Position numbers and translations under genes: made by a program. A stretch of 64,000 bases of DNA, from positions 1 to 64,000 of the forward strand of contig NZ_VITY01000017.1 in assembly GCF_007993935.1 (NCBI RefSeq), written 5' to 3'. Below are positions 16,509 to 24,503 of the stretch, piece after piece. The stretch comes from Bradyrhizobium macuxiense. GTDB taxonomy: Bacteria > Pseudomonadota > Alphaproteobacteria > Rhizobiales > Xanthobacteraceae. How positions within the stretch are numbered: the first letter of the stretch is position 1; each line of letters begins with the position of its first letter. Below the pieces are notes generated by a model. The model saw only the letters and a program-made list of their open reading frames with translations. It was not told the DNA's origin and ran no database searches.

Positions 16509-18743
16509 ATGACCGTCACCGCCAACCTCGCCGCTGGAGTCCTCACCGTCCTCGGCGATGCCGCCGACGACACCATCACCACCAGCCGCGACGCGGGTGG
16601 GGTCATCGCGGTCAACGGAGGCGCGGTTCCGATCATGGGCGGGCCTGCGACGACGGCCAACACGACTGCCGTCGACATTTTCGGCCAGGATGGCAACGAC
16701 ACCGTCACGCTCGATGCGAGCCAGGGCGCGCTGCCGCCGGTCACATTGAACGGCGGAGCGGGCAGCGATACCGCCGTGATCGAGGGCGAGGACACAAGCG
16801 AGACCTTCGTCATCGCAGCCAACGGCAGCCATGTCAGCGTTCTCAGGACCAGCCCCGACCCAATCTCCGTCGACATCAGCACGACGGAACACCTGGTTGT
16901 CCACGCCGGCGGCGGAGACGACATCATCACCGCCGGCAACGGGCTGAGCGCGTTGATCTCGCTCACGCTCGATGGCGGCGACGGCGACGACACCATCACC
17001 GGCGGCGACGGTAACGATCTGCTGATCGGCGGCGCCGGCAACGACATCGTCACCGGCGGACGCGGCAACGATACCGCGCTGCTCGGCGACGGCGACGATA
17101 CCTACATCTGGAATCCCGGCGACGGCAGCGACACGGTCGAGGGCGGGGCCGGCAACGATACCCTGCAGTTCAACGGCGCCGATATCGCCGAAAAGATCGA
17201 CATCTCGGCCAATGGATCCCGGGTACGGCTCACCCGTGACGTCGCCAACGTCACGATGGACCTCAACAGCATCGAGAATATCAACGTCAAGGCGCTGGGA
17301 GGCGCCGACCGGGTCACCGTCAACGACCTCAGTGGCACGGACGTCAGGCACGTGACCGTCGACCTGCAGGCCAGCGGAGGCAGTGGCGACGGCGCCGCGG
17401 ATACGGTGATCGTCGCCGGCTCGGCCGGCGCCGATCACATCACCGTCACGGAAAGCGGCGGAAACATAGTTGTCGATGGCCTGCATGCCGACGTCACGAT
17501 CACAGGTCAGGAAGCCGCGAACGACACGCTCGAGATTCACGCAGGGGCCGGCAACGATATCATCGACGGATCGGCACTCGGGCCCAACCAGATCAAGCTG
17601 CTGATTGACGGCGATGGGGGTGACAACACCTACATCTACAAGCCCGGGGCCGGGGCCGAGACCATCACCGACTTCGTTGCCGGAGCAAGCACTCCCGACA
17701 AGATCGACGTCCGTGCCTTTGCAGGGGCCGGCGTCCACGGCCTCGCTGACATCCTCGCACTTGCAACCCAATCCGGCACCGACACCGTCATCGACTTCGG
17801 GGGCGGCAGCAGGCTGACACTCGAGCATGTCACCAAGGCCAATCTCGCCGCCGACGATTTCATCTTCAAGGTTCCGCTTGTCACCGCCGTCACCACCTCG
17901 GGCACCGGGATCACCGCCGGGTCAGGCGATCTGAGTGCCAACAAGGAGGTCGATTTTGCGCTGAAGTTCGATGAGAACGTGACCGTCGCAGGCAACCCGA
18001 TTTTGCTTCTCAACGATGGCGGAGCCGCTGTCTATGCCGGCGGCAACGGCACAGACACGCTCGTCTATCGCTATGTTGTCGGAGCGCATGACAACACCCC
18101 CGACCTTGCCGTCGTCGGAACCGGTGGCGGCACGATCAAGGACCAGGCCGGCAATGACGCCGACCTTGCCGGCGCCGTCGGCAACCCAGCCGGCGTCCTC
18201 CAGATCGATACGATCGCGCCCCATCTGACCGACATCACCGCCCTGCCCACAAGCGGCACCCAGACGGCCGGATCGCTGATCCAGTTCACCCTCGATTTCG
18301 ACGAGGCGGTTCACCTCGCGGGCGGATCGCCGGCCCTGTCGCTGAACGATGGCGGCACCGCGACCTTCGATGCCGCGGCAACCGCCCTGCTCGGCGACGC
18401 GAGCAAGCTGGTGTTCGACCATGTCGTGGCGGCCGGCAATCCGCCGACGTCACCGCTGGCGATCACCGGCTTCAACGCCAACGGTGCTGTTGTGACCGAC
18501 CTCGCCGGAAACCTTGCCGACCCTGGCAAGGTGTCGCACGCATTCGACAATCTGTTCGTCAACGAGAATACGCTCCCGGCGTTCACGCTGAACGGCTTCA
18601 CCCGGCCGGAACTGCATCTGAACGGATCGGGGCAAATCCTGCTCGACGATACGGCCTCTGCATTCGCGGCCAAATACGGCCTGGAATATCTCTATCTCGG
18701 CGTCCCGCCGGGAACGCCGTACCCGCCGGTCGACCTGCACTGA
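16509..18743 (+). CDS. Secreted RTX-type calcium-binding protein with Ig-like repeats
   Basis: The 744-residue product carries glycine/aspartate nonapeptide repeats (GGDGDDTIT, GGDGNDLLI, GGAGNDIVT, GGRGNDTAL) at about residues 155-225, the calcium-binding beta-roll of RTX proteins. A weaker repeat occurs near 350. Two Ig-like domains follow (about 460-560 and 575-680), each with the pattern DENV..NPILLLNDGG or DEAV..SPALSLNDGG. There is no N-terminal signal peptide, in keeping with type I secretion through a C-terminal signal, but no T1SS genes are nearby. I chose the ATG at 16509, with GGAG upstream; an in-frame ATG at 16329 would add 60 unlikely residues. No enzyme domain is visible; an adhesin or matrix role is possible. 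Confidence 0.8.
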   Translation: MTVTANLAAGVLTVLGDAADDTITTSRDAGGVIAVNGGAVPIMGGPATTANTTAVDIFGQDGNDTVTLDASQGALPPVTLNGGAGSDTAVIEGEDTSETFVIAANGSHVSVLRTSPDPISVDISTTEHLVVHAGGGDDIITAGNGLSALISLTLDGGDGDDTITGGDGNDLLIGGAGNDIVTGGRGNDTALLGDGDDTYIWNPGDGSDTVEGGAGNDTLQFNGADIAEKIDISANGSRVRLTRDVANVTMDLNSIENINVKALGGADRVTVNDLSGTDVRHVTVDLQASGGSGDGAADTVIVAGSAGADHITVTESGGNIVVDGLHADVTITGQEAANDTLEIHAGAGNDIIDGSALGPNQIKLLIDGDGGDNTYIYKPGAGAETITDFVAGASTPDKIDVRAFAGAGVHGLADILALATQSGTDTVIDFGGGSRLTLEHVTKANLAADDFIFKVPLVTAVTTSGTGITAGSGDLSANKEVDFALKFDENVTVAGNPILLLNDGGAAVYAGGNGTDTLVYRYVVGAHDNTPDLAVVGTGGGTIKDQAGNDADLAGAVGNPAGVLQIDTIAPHLTDITALPTSGTQTAGSLIQFTLDFDEAVHLAGGSPALSLNDGGTATFDAAATALLGDASKLVFDHVVAAGNPPTSPLAITGFNANGAVVTDLAGNLADPGKVSHAFDNLFVNENTLPAFTLNGFTRPELHLNGSGQILLDDTASAFAAKYGLEYLYLGVPPGTPYPPVDLH

Positions 18744-18861
18744 CGAACCAGGCCGTGGACACATAAACGTCAACGTCGGCCATGTCCGCTTCGCTCCGAT
18801 AACGACCACTCTTGTGCAACCGCAGCCAATGACGCGATAGGCCAATAGCTGCCTTGCTCGC

Positions 18862-19668
18862 TCAACGCGATTCAATCGGTCGATACTGCTTTGATTTTAG
18901 AAACCCCGCCGAAAAATCGACGACTTCTCGCCAACGCGGAAGCAGATCGCGATCGAAATTCAGGCCGACCCTAAAGCCTTCAAATGGAAAACTTGTTTCA
19001 CATCGCGCCCACGAAGCAGGTAGGACTTCGTCGCATTGAATGTCGGTCAACAACGTGTCTTCCAATTGCCCGACCCTGCCAAATCGCTGCGCGCTGAGCC
19101 CCGGACAGTCCGTTTTCCGCTCGTAGACCCACAGGCCATTCTCGGCAGTCTGGCCCCGACAGCCAGCAAGTATGTCGCTGAACTTCCGCATATGCTCGAC
19201 GCGGTAATTACTATGGATGCTGAGACGCATATTGCGACGACGTAACTCTTCCGGCAAAAGCTTTGGAATACCGGGAATGTCTCTCCCAAACCGTGGCCCC
19301 AGAATCACCGCCTCGAATAATGAGATTGGCGATGCCGTCTCCAGATCAACGCCAATGTTGAATATCTCAAATCCAGGTTCACGCTCGGCGTAGAGACCAA
19401 CGTAGGCACGCTCCAGCCGAAACCGAACAACGAGTTCGGGAATAAGCTCGTGGAACTGGGGGACTAGGCTCGTAGATCCGACGACTTCGATATCGATCGG
19501 AGTCATGTCGGTCGATACGGTCAGTCGTTCTCTGATCGGCTTGAACACATCCGCCTTGGCGCCGCCGTCGACCATCCAGCCAAATCCACTGGATGGCCCA
19601 ATTAGCGCATCGAGCGCGCTACCAAGGACAAGCGGTCCAATCAGGAAGAACACGACCAGTCGTTTCAT
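18862..19668 (-). CDS. Exported protein of unknown function in a low-GC patch
   Basis: I do not recognise this 268-residue protein. A hydrophobic N-terminus (MKRLVVFFLIGPLVLGSALD) indicates export or a membrane anchor. The remainder is soluble-looking and holds four scattered cysteines (AGCRGQ, TDCPGL, IQCDEV, ARCETS) that may pair outside the cytoplasm. Base composition is visibly lower in G+C than the neighbours, so it may be acquired. The ATG at 19668 is preceded directly by AAGGA. It has no obvious operon partner. Confidence 0.6.
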   Translation of the reverse strand: MKRLVVFFLIGPLVLGSALDALIGPSSGFGWMVDGGAKADVFKPIRERLTVSTDMTPIDIEVVGSTSLVPQFHELIPELVVRFRLERAYVGLYAEREPGFEIFNIGVDLETASPISLFEAVILGPRFGRDIPGIPKLLPEELRRRNMRLSIHSNYRVEHMRKFSDILAGCRGQTAENGLWVYERKTDCPGLSAQRFGRVGQLEDTLLTDIQCDEVLPASWARCETSFPFEGFRVGLNFDRDLLPRWREVVDFSAGFLKSKQYRPIESR

Positions 19669-19850
19669 TCCTTATTGTCGCACGACAGGTCCGGTGTTTG
19701 ATGCTCTCGTAGCGAGCATAGTTAATTTCCAACAACGATCTCGTCTGGTCCGTAATGGGTCACTGGCGTCGCGCTCCCCAATCGCGAGTTGCCCGTCGAC
19801 CTGGAGCGAGATGTTTCTTGCACTTTTTTCGCTTTGCGTTGATCGCTGCC

Positions 19851-20156
19851 TCAACCCCGATCCATCCCGGCAATGACGCCAAGAAACCAGCCACTGAAGA
19901 ATGACGCACCAAGCATCATGAGATTGGTCGTTACGGAGAGTCCAAGCTTGTCTTGAACATGATCAAATCCGATCAGCACCAGCAGCGTACAAATCAGAGC
20001 GCAGAGTGCGGGCCAAAGCGCCCGCCGCCGCGCCACGAGCCGCTGGGCCGGGGCAGCGCCCCGAGAATTCCGTGATAGATTCCAGGATCGACGAAACGAT
20101 ACCTCGAAGCTCAAGACGACCACGATCAGACAGGCGGCGAGGAAGTACATCGACAT
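19851..20156 (-). CDS. Small membrane protein of unknown function
   Basis: This encodes up to 101 residues with three hydrophobic stretches: YFLAACLIVVVLSFEVSF, LWPALCALICTLLVLIGF and LMMLGASFFSGWFLGVIAG, separated by a basic loop rich in arginine. It is probably an inner-membrane protein. The first ATG (20156) sits only 3 bases after GAAGG; the ATG at 20150 has better spacing and would remove two residues. It lies in the same lower-GC patch as the exported protein downstream and has no recognisable family. Confidence 0.5.
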   Translation of the reverse strand: MSMYFLAACLIVVVLSFEVSFRRSWNLSRNSRGAAPAQRLVARRRALWPALCALICTLLVLIGFDHVQDKLGLSVTTNLMMLGASFFSGWFLGVIAGMDRG

Positions 20157-20485
20157 AATCCTTCGTGCCCGAAGGTCTTATCGGCTCGTTCCAAAGAAAG
20201 ACTTTCCGAGCAGATCGAATTTTATCAATTGCGATATTGGTTCCGTAACTGGACGCGATGCGCACGAAGTCTGCTAAGGGTCATTTACAGCCCATATCTC
20301 TACCGCGCTCGCGATCGGGCCGAACGGTTCAATAGGATCAAGCAATGTCGTCGGGCGCGACGCGATACGACAAACTTGCAGCGAACTATCTTGCCTTCGT
20401 CCAGCTTGCATCCATTCGGATGTGGCTGACTGCGCGTTAATGATTCCACACCCTGGATCTCTCGCCCCAACGTTTAGGGTGAGCC
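20157..20485. other. Intergenic stretch, no feature seen
   Basis: These 329 bases between the small membrane protein and the LysR gene hold no convincing gene, repeat or hairpin. The rightward open frame at 20229-20429 has no protein-like character. Composition is lower in G+C than the window average. Confidence 0.5.
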
Positions 20486-21457
20486 TTATTTCCTGGCCTT
20501 CCTTGGAATTATTGATGTCGCCATTCGGAGCTTCTGCGCGCCTTGGCGCTTTCTCAGATCGGCGAACTCTTGCCGAAGCAGGTCCAGGACGGTTCTGACC
20601 TTGGGCAGGTCCGCCATGCGCTTGTGGCAGATGATTGCGAGTTCCGCGCGTAGCGAGGTTGGAAGCACAAGGTCCAGCTCGACGAGTTCGCCCGGTCGTT
20701 TGAGCCGATGAGAGGTCTTCAGAAGGATCATCGCGCCGACACCGGCTTGGCAGGCCGCGACCTGCACGCTGTAATCGTCAGACGCAAAGGCGGGACGAAA
20801 ATTCGGAATCCTGTCGGCGAACTCCGGATTGGGGCTCACCATCTCGAGCGCTCCGGCCCATGAGATCCAATCAAGGTCACGCAGATCGTATTTCGCAGGC
20901 AGTCTCCGAACATAGTCCCTGCTCGCGTAGGCGCCGATCGGAACGATAACTTCATCGACCGTGATGAGATCGGGATCATCCGAAGGATATCTCCTGAGCG
21001 CGATATCTGCTTCGCCGCGCGAGAGGTTCAGCCGCTCAGTGCTGGCAAGAACTTCGAGCGTGATCTGTGGATGTTCTCTCCTGAGCTTCTCCGCCATTGG
21101 AGCCAGCAAATCAAAAGCGAATGACGGTGCCGCCGTGATGCGCACGCGGCCGCTCACGGGCGAGTTCTTCGCATCGAGTGCGCGCGTAGCTTCAGTCGCC
21201 CATTGCGCCATGCCTTGGGCTGCCGGGAGCAGCCTTGCTCCGGTTTTCGTCAAGGTGATGCCCTGATTCCTGCGGACGAAAAGCGGCTCGCCGAGCGAGT
21301 ACTCCATCTCTGCAATCCGCCGGCTCAAAGTGGGTTGGCTCGCCTTGAGGCGACGCGCCGCGGCGCTCAGACTCCCGGCGTCGGCCACGGCGAGGAATAT
21401 CCGCAAGTCGTCCCATTGAAGGTCCAAATTCGCTCTCCCTGGCTCGTGGCCGGCCAT
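20486..21457 (-). CDS. LysR family transcriptional regulator
   Basis: The 323-residue protein has the N-terminal winged helix-turn-helix of LysR regulators (about residues 15-73, with AGSLSAAARRLKASQPTLSR and EYSLGEPLFVR) and a C-terminal effector-binding domain of the usual length. It would bind DNA as a tetramer and control a target in response to a small molecule. It is transcribed away from the metallo-beta-lactamase lipoprotein gene with 86 bases between the starts, the classic arrangement for a LysR regulator and its target. The effector is unknown. Confidence 0.92.
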   Translation of the reverse strand: MAGHEPGRANLDLQWDDLRIFLAVADAGSLSAAARRLKASQPTLSRRIAEMEYSLGEPLFVRRNQGITLTKTGARLLPAAQGMAQWATEATRALDAKNSPVSGRVRITAAPSFAFDLLAPMAEKLRREHPQITLEVLASTERLNLSRGEADIALRRYPSDDPDLITVDEVIVPIGAYASRDYVRRLPAKYDLRDLDWISWAGALEMVSPNPEFADRIPNFRPAFASDDYSVQVAACQAGVGAMILLKTSHRLKRPGELVELDLVLPTSLRAELAIICHKRMADLPKVRTVLDLLRQEFADLRKRQGAQKLRMATSIIPRKARK

Positions 21458-21462
21458 TCATT

Positions 21463-21476
21463 TATGTATGACCATA
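21463..21476. promoter_or_regulatory. Possible LysR binding site
   Basis: In the short divergent region, TATG-N6-CATA forms an inverted repeat at 21463-21476, near the T-N11-A layout of LysR boxes. It lies 6 bases upstream of the regulator start and 68 upstream of the lipoprotein start. This is a weak, position-based call. Confidence 0.3.
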
Positions 21477-21543
21477 TCGGAATTTAGGCGATTGCTATTC
21501 GCACTGTCCACGGCAAAAAGCGGCAGCAGAAATGAGGAAGATC

Positions 21544-22482
21544 ATGCTCCGTAAATTAGGACAGTGTTTCATTGGTTCGCTTGCCGTCATCGCGCTTTCG
21601 GCGTGCGCACAGACGTCCCATCCATCGACGTCTGCCAGCCTCGGCAAGCCGATCGGCTCGTCGGTCATGGAGGCGTTGATCGACAAGCCGGGACCGATCG
21701 AGGTCAGGACGGTCGCCAGCGCAGAGTGGGTCGCCGATCTGTCCGGGCTGATCAATCTGAAGGACCCCCAGGCCATTGAGGCGGGGCTCAAGGATCACGA
21801 GGAGCCGATCCAGATCTACACACATCTGGTGCGGCATCCGACGCAGGGGTTCTACATGGTCGATACCGGCGTTTCGAAGCGGTTTGTCGAGGACCCCAAG
21901 AGCTTGGGAGTTGGATGGGTGGTGCGCAACTTCGCCAAGCTCGACAAGATGCAAGTCCGGGAAGACACCTTATCGGCCATCAAGTCGGAAGCGGCTCCCC
22001 TCAAAGGGGTGCTCATGACCCATCTTCATCTCGATCACATCTCCGGGATGTCAGACATCCCAAAAGACGTGCCGTTCTATACCGGTCCCGGAGAAGCTGC
22101 GGAAAAGAAGATCGAGAACGTCTTCGTCGAAGGGATGGAAGATGCCTTCTTTGAAGGCAGACCCGCCATTCAAGAGTTTCAGTTCACCAGGGATCCGGAC
22201 GGGAAGTTCGACGGCGTGATCGACGTCTTCGGGGACGGCTCGTTGTTTGCAATCCTGACCCCCGGACATACTGCCGGCCATGTCTCGTATCTTGCCCGCA
22301 CTCCGTCCGGTCCGGTGCTGCTCACCGGCGACGCTTGTCATACCCGCTGGGGCTGGGAGCACGGCGTCGAACCTGGCAGCTTTACATACGACCGGGACGA
22401 GGAGCGGAAGAGTCTGCTTGCGTTGAAGGCCCTGAGCGAACGTCATCCGCAGATGATCGTGAGGTTAGGTCACCAGCCTTGA
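21544..22482 (+). CDS. Metallo-beta-lactamase-fold hydrolase, lipoprotein
   Basis: This 312-residue protein is a lipoprotein: a hydrophobic signal ends in the lipobox LSAC near residue 21, so it is tethered in the periplasm. The catalytic fold shows the metal motif THLHLDH (H160, H162, D164, H165), then TPGHTAGH near 240-247, LTGDACH near 260 and a final GHQ. The class includes lactonases and thioesterases; the true substrate is not evident. I prefer the ATG at 21544 (GAGGAAG upstream) over the ATG at 21532. It is divergent from a LysR regulator that likely controls it. Confidence 0.85.
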   Translation: MLRKLGQCFIGSLAVIALSACAQTSHPSTSASLGKPIGSSVMEALIDKPGPIEVRTVASAEWVADLSGLINLKDPQAIEAGLKDHEEPIQIYTHLVRHPTQGFYMVDTGVSKRFVEDPKSLGVGWVVRNFAKLDKMQVREDTLSAIKSEAAPLKGVLMTHLHLDHISGMSDIPKDVPFYTGPGEAAEKKIENVFVEGMEDAFFEGRPAIQEFQFTRDPDGKFDGVIDVFGDGSLFAILTPGHTAGHVSYLARTPSGPVLLTGDACHTRWGWEHGVEPGSFTYDRDEERKSLLALKALSERHPQMIVRLGHQP

Positions 22483-22676
22483 GGGCTTAACATGTCGTGA
22501 GCCACGCACAAATGTCCCATCGCGATGCGATAGCACGACGGGCGAAGGGCACATGCACGATTTCGGAATATTGGAAATGTATCCCTGAGTTGCCCGACGT
22601 GTCAAGTTGCGGGTCGGACGCCGGCACCCGCCGGCTCCTTTGCATGGGGTTGTTTTCGATATTTTGACCGCCCGCT

Positions 22677-24485
22677 TCAGCTCGACCGCTGCACCGCGGG
22701 CTTCTCGGTGTCGGCCCTGGCGGCACTGAGATTGTGCGCGGTGTTGATCAGCGCGATATGGGTCAGCGCCTGCGGAAAGTTGCCGGTCTGCCGGCCGGAG
22801 CCGGGGTCGAACTCCTCCGCCAGCAGCCCGAGATCGTTGGCGACCGCGACCACGCGGTCGAACATGGTCTGCGCCTTGTCGAGATCTCCCGCCAGCACAT
22901 GGGCGTCGGCGAGCCACAGGCTGCAGGCCAGGAACGCGCCCTCGATCGGCTGGACTTCACCTGCCGCCTCGCGCGGATCATGGCGCAGCACGAAGCCGTC
23001 GCGCATCATGTGCCGATCGACCGCCGCGATGGTGCCGCGGATGCGCGGATCGTCCGGCGGCAGGAAGCCGACCGAAGGCAGTAGCAGCAGACTGGCATCG
23101 AGCAGCTTCGAGCCATAACTCTCGACGAAGCTGTTGAGGCTGGGATCGAAGCCCCGCTGACAGACGTCGCCATGGATGGCCTCGCGCAGCACCCGCCACT
23201 TGACCAGCGGCGCCTTGAAGCCGAACCGCTCCGCGCTCTTGATGGCGCGGTCGAAGGCGACCCAGCACATCACCTTGGAGAACACATAGTGCCGGGGCAC
23301 ACCGCGGCGCTCCCAGATGCCGTGATCCGGCTGGTCCCAGACCTCGGCGAGATGATTGACGACGGTGCATTCCAGCGACCAGTTCTCCTCGTCGAGCTTC
23401 AGCCTCGCCATGCGCGACTGGTGGAAGGCGTCGATCAATTCGCCATAGACGTCGAGTTGCAGCTGTGCATGCGCGGCGTTGCCGACGCGGACCGGCTGCG
23501 CCCCCTCATAGCCGGACAGCCATCCGGCCTCCCATTCCAGCAGACGCCGCTGGCCCAGGATGCCGTACATGATCTGCATGTTGGCCGGCGCGCCGGCCGC
23601 GGCCCGCAGCAGCCAATTGTGCCAGGCCGCCGCCTCCTCGGTGTAGCCCGAATTCATCAGCGCCAGCAGTGTGAAGGTGGCATCGCGCAGCCAGCAGAAC
23701 CGGTAGTCCCAGTTGCGCGCGCCGCCGAGCTTTTCCGGCAATGACGTGGTCGCTGCCGCGACGATGCCGCCGGTCGGCCTGAAGGTCAGCGCCTTCAGCG
23801 TGATCAGCGAGCGCATCACGAGGTCGCGCTGGACGCTGCCGTCATAGGTCGAACGGCGGCACCAGTCCGTCCAGTAGTCCTCGGTATCCCTCATCGCCGC
23901 CTCGGGATCGATCGGCTCCGGCACTGGCTGAAACGATGCTCCGTAGGTCAGCACGAACGGCACGGTGTCGCCCTCGCCGACCTCGAAATCGGCGAGCGTG
24001 GTCAGATCCTGGCCGCGGGTCTCGACCGGCGTGCGCAGCACGGTCATGTCCTGCCCGCTGATCGCCAGCAACCCCTCGCCGTCCGGGTTCTTCTTCACCC
24101 ACGGCACATCGACGCCCAGGCCGAAGCGGATCACCAGCTCCATGTGCATCTTGACGCGGCCGCTGACGCCGCGAACGAGACGGACCACGTCGGAAGCCTT
24201 GCCGCGCGGCGGCATGAAGTCGATCAGATCAACCACGCCATCTGCGGTCTCGAACCGGGTCTCCAGGATCAGCGTATCGTCCCGATAGCGGCGCGTGGTC
24301 CGCTTGATCTCGCCTTCGGGCGACAGCAGCCAGCGGCCGTTCTTTGAGGTGCCGAGCAGCGCGGCGAAGCAGGCATCGGAATCGAACGCCGGCCAGCACA
24401 GCCAGTCGATCGAGCCGTCGCGGCCGACCAGCGCCGCGGTCTCGCAATCGCCGATCAGTCCGTAGTCTTCGATCCGAGAAGCCAC
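22677..24485 (-). CDS. Glycoside hydrolase family 15 enzyme (glucoamylase or trehalase)
   Basis: The 602-residue protein is a bacterial GH15 enzyme. It has the N-terminal beta-sandwich start (IEDYGLIGDCETAALVGRDG) and an (alpha/alpha)6 barrel with NWDYRFCWLRDATFTL near 265, VRVGNAAHAQLQLDVYGE near 345, and LLAEEFDPGSGRQTGNFPQA near 560, which hold the conserved acids. Family members release glucose from alpha-glucans or, in mycobacteria and others, split trehalose; the locus makes either plausible. No signal peptide is seen, so it acts in the cytoplasm. The GTG start at 24485 has GGAG upstream. It follows malQ by 18 bases on the same strand. Confidence 0.88.
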   Translation of the reverse strand: MASRIEDYGLIGDCETAALVGRDGSIDWLCWPAFDSDACFAALLGTSKNGRWLLSPEGEIKRTTRRYRDDTLILETRFETADGVVDLIDFMPPRGKASDVVRLVRGVSGRVKMHMELVIRFGLGVDVPWVKKNPDGEGLLAISGQDMTVLRTPVETRGQDLTTLADFEVGEGDTVPFVLTYGASFQPVPEPIDPEAAMRDTEDYWTDWCRRSTYDGSVQRDLVMRSLITLKALTFRPTGGIVAAATTSLPEKLGGARNWDYRFCWLRDATFTLLALMNSGYTEEAAAWHNWLLRAAAGAPANMQIMYGILGQRRLLEWEAGWLSGYEGAQPVRVGNAAHAQLQLDVYGELIDAFHQSRMARLKLDEENWSLECTVVNHLAEVWDQPDHGIWERRGVPRHYVFSKVMCWVAFDRAIKSAERFGFKAPLVKWRVLREAIHGDVCQRGFDPSLNSFVESYGSKLLDASLLLLPSVGFLPPDDPRIRGTIAAVDRHMMRDGFVLRHDPREAAGEVQPIEGAFLACSLWLADAHVLAGDLDKAQTMFDRVVAVANDLGLLAEEFDPGSGRQTGNFPQALTHIALINTAHNLSAARADTEKPAVQRSS

Positions 24486-24503
24486 TCGCCGTGCTCCGCG
24501 TTG

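Noticed and set aside
16344..17828. 494-codon minus-strand frame opposite the RTX gene
   Set aside because: The sense strand has regular GGxGxD repeats, so the antisense frame is open only because of repeat composition.
22483..22676. Possible truncated gene between the lipoprotein and GH15 genes
   Set aside because: Open frames are short and in no recognisable family; treated as intergenic.
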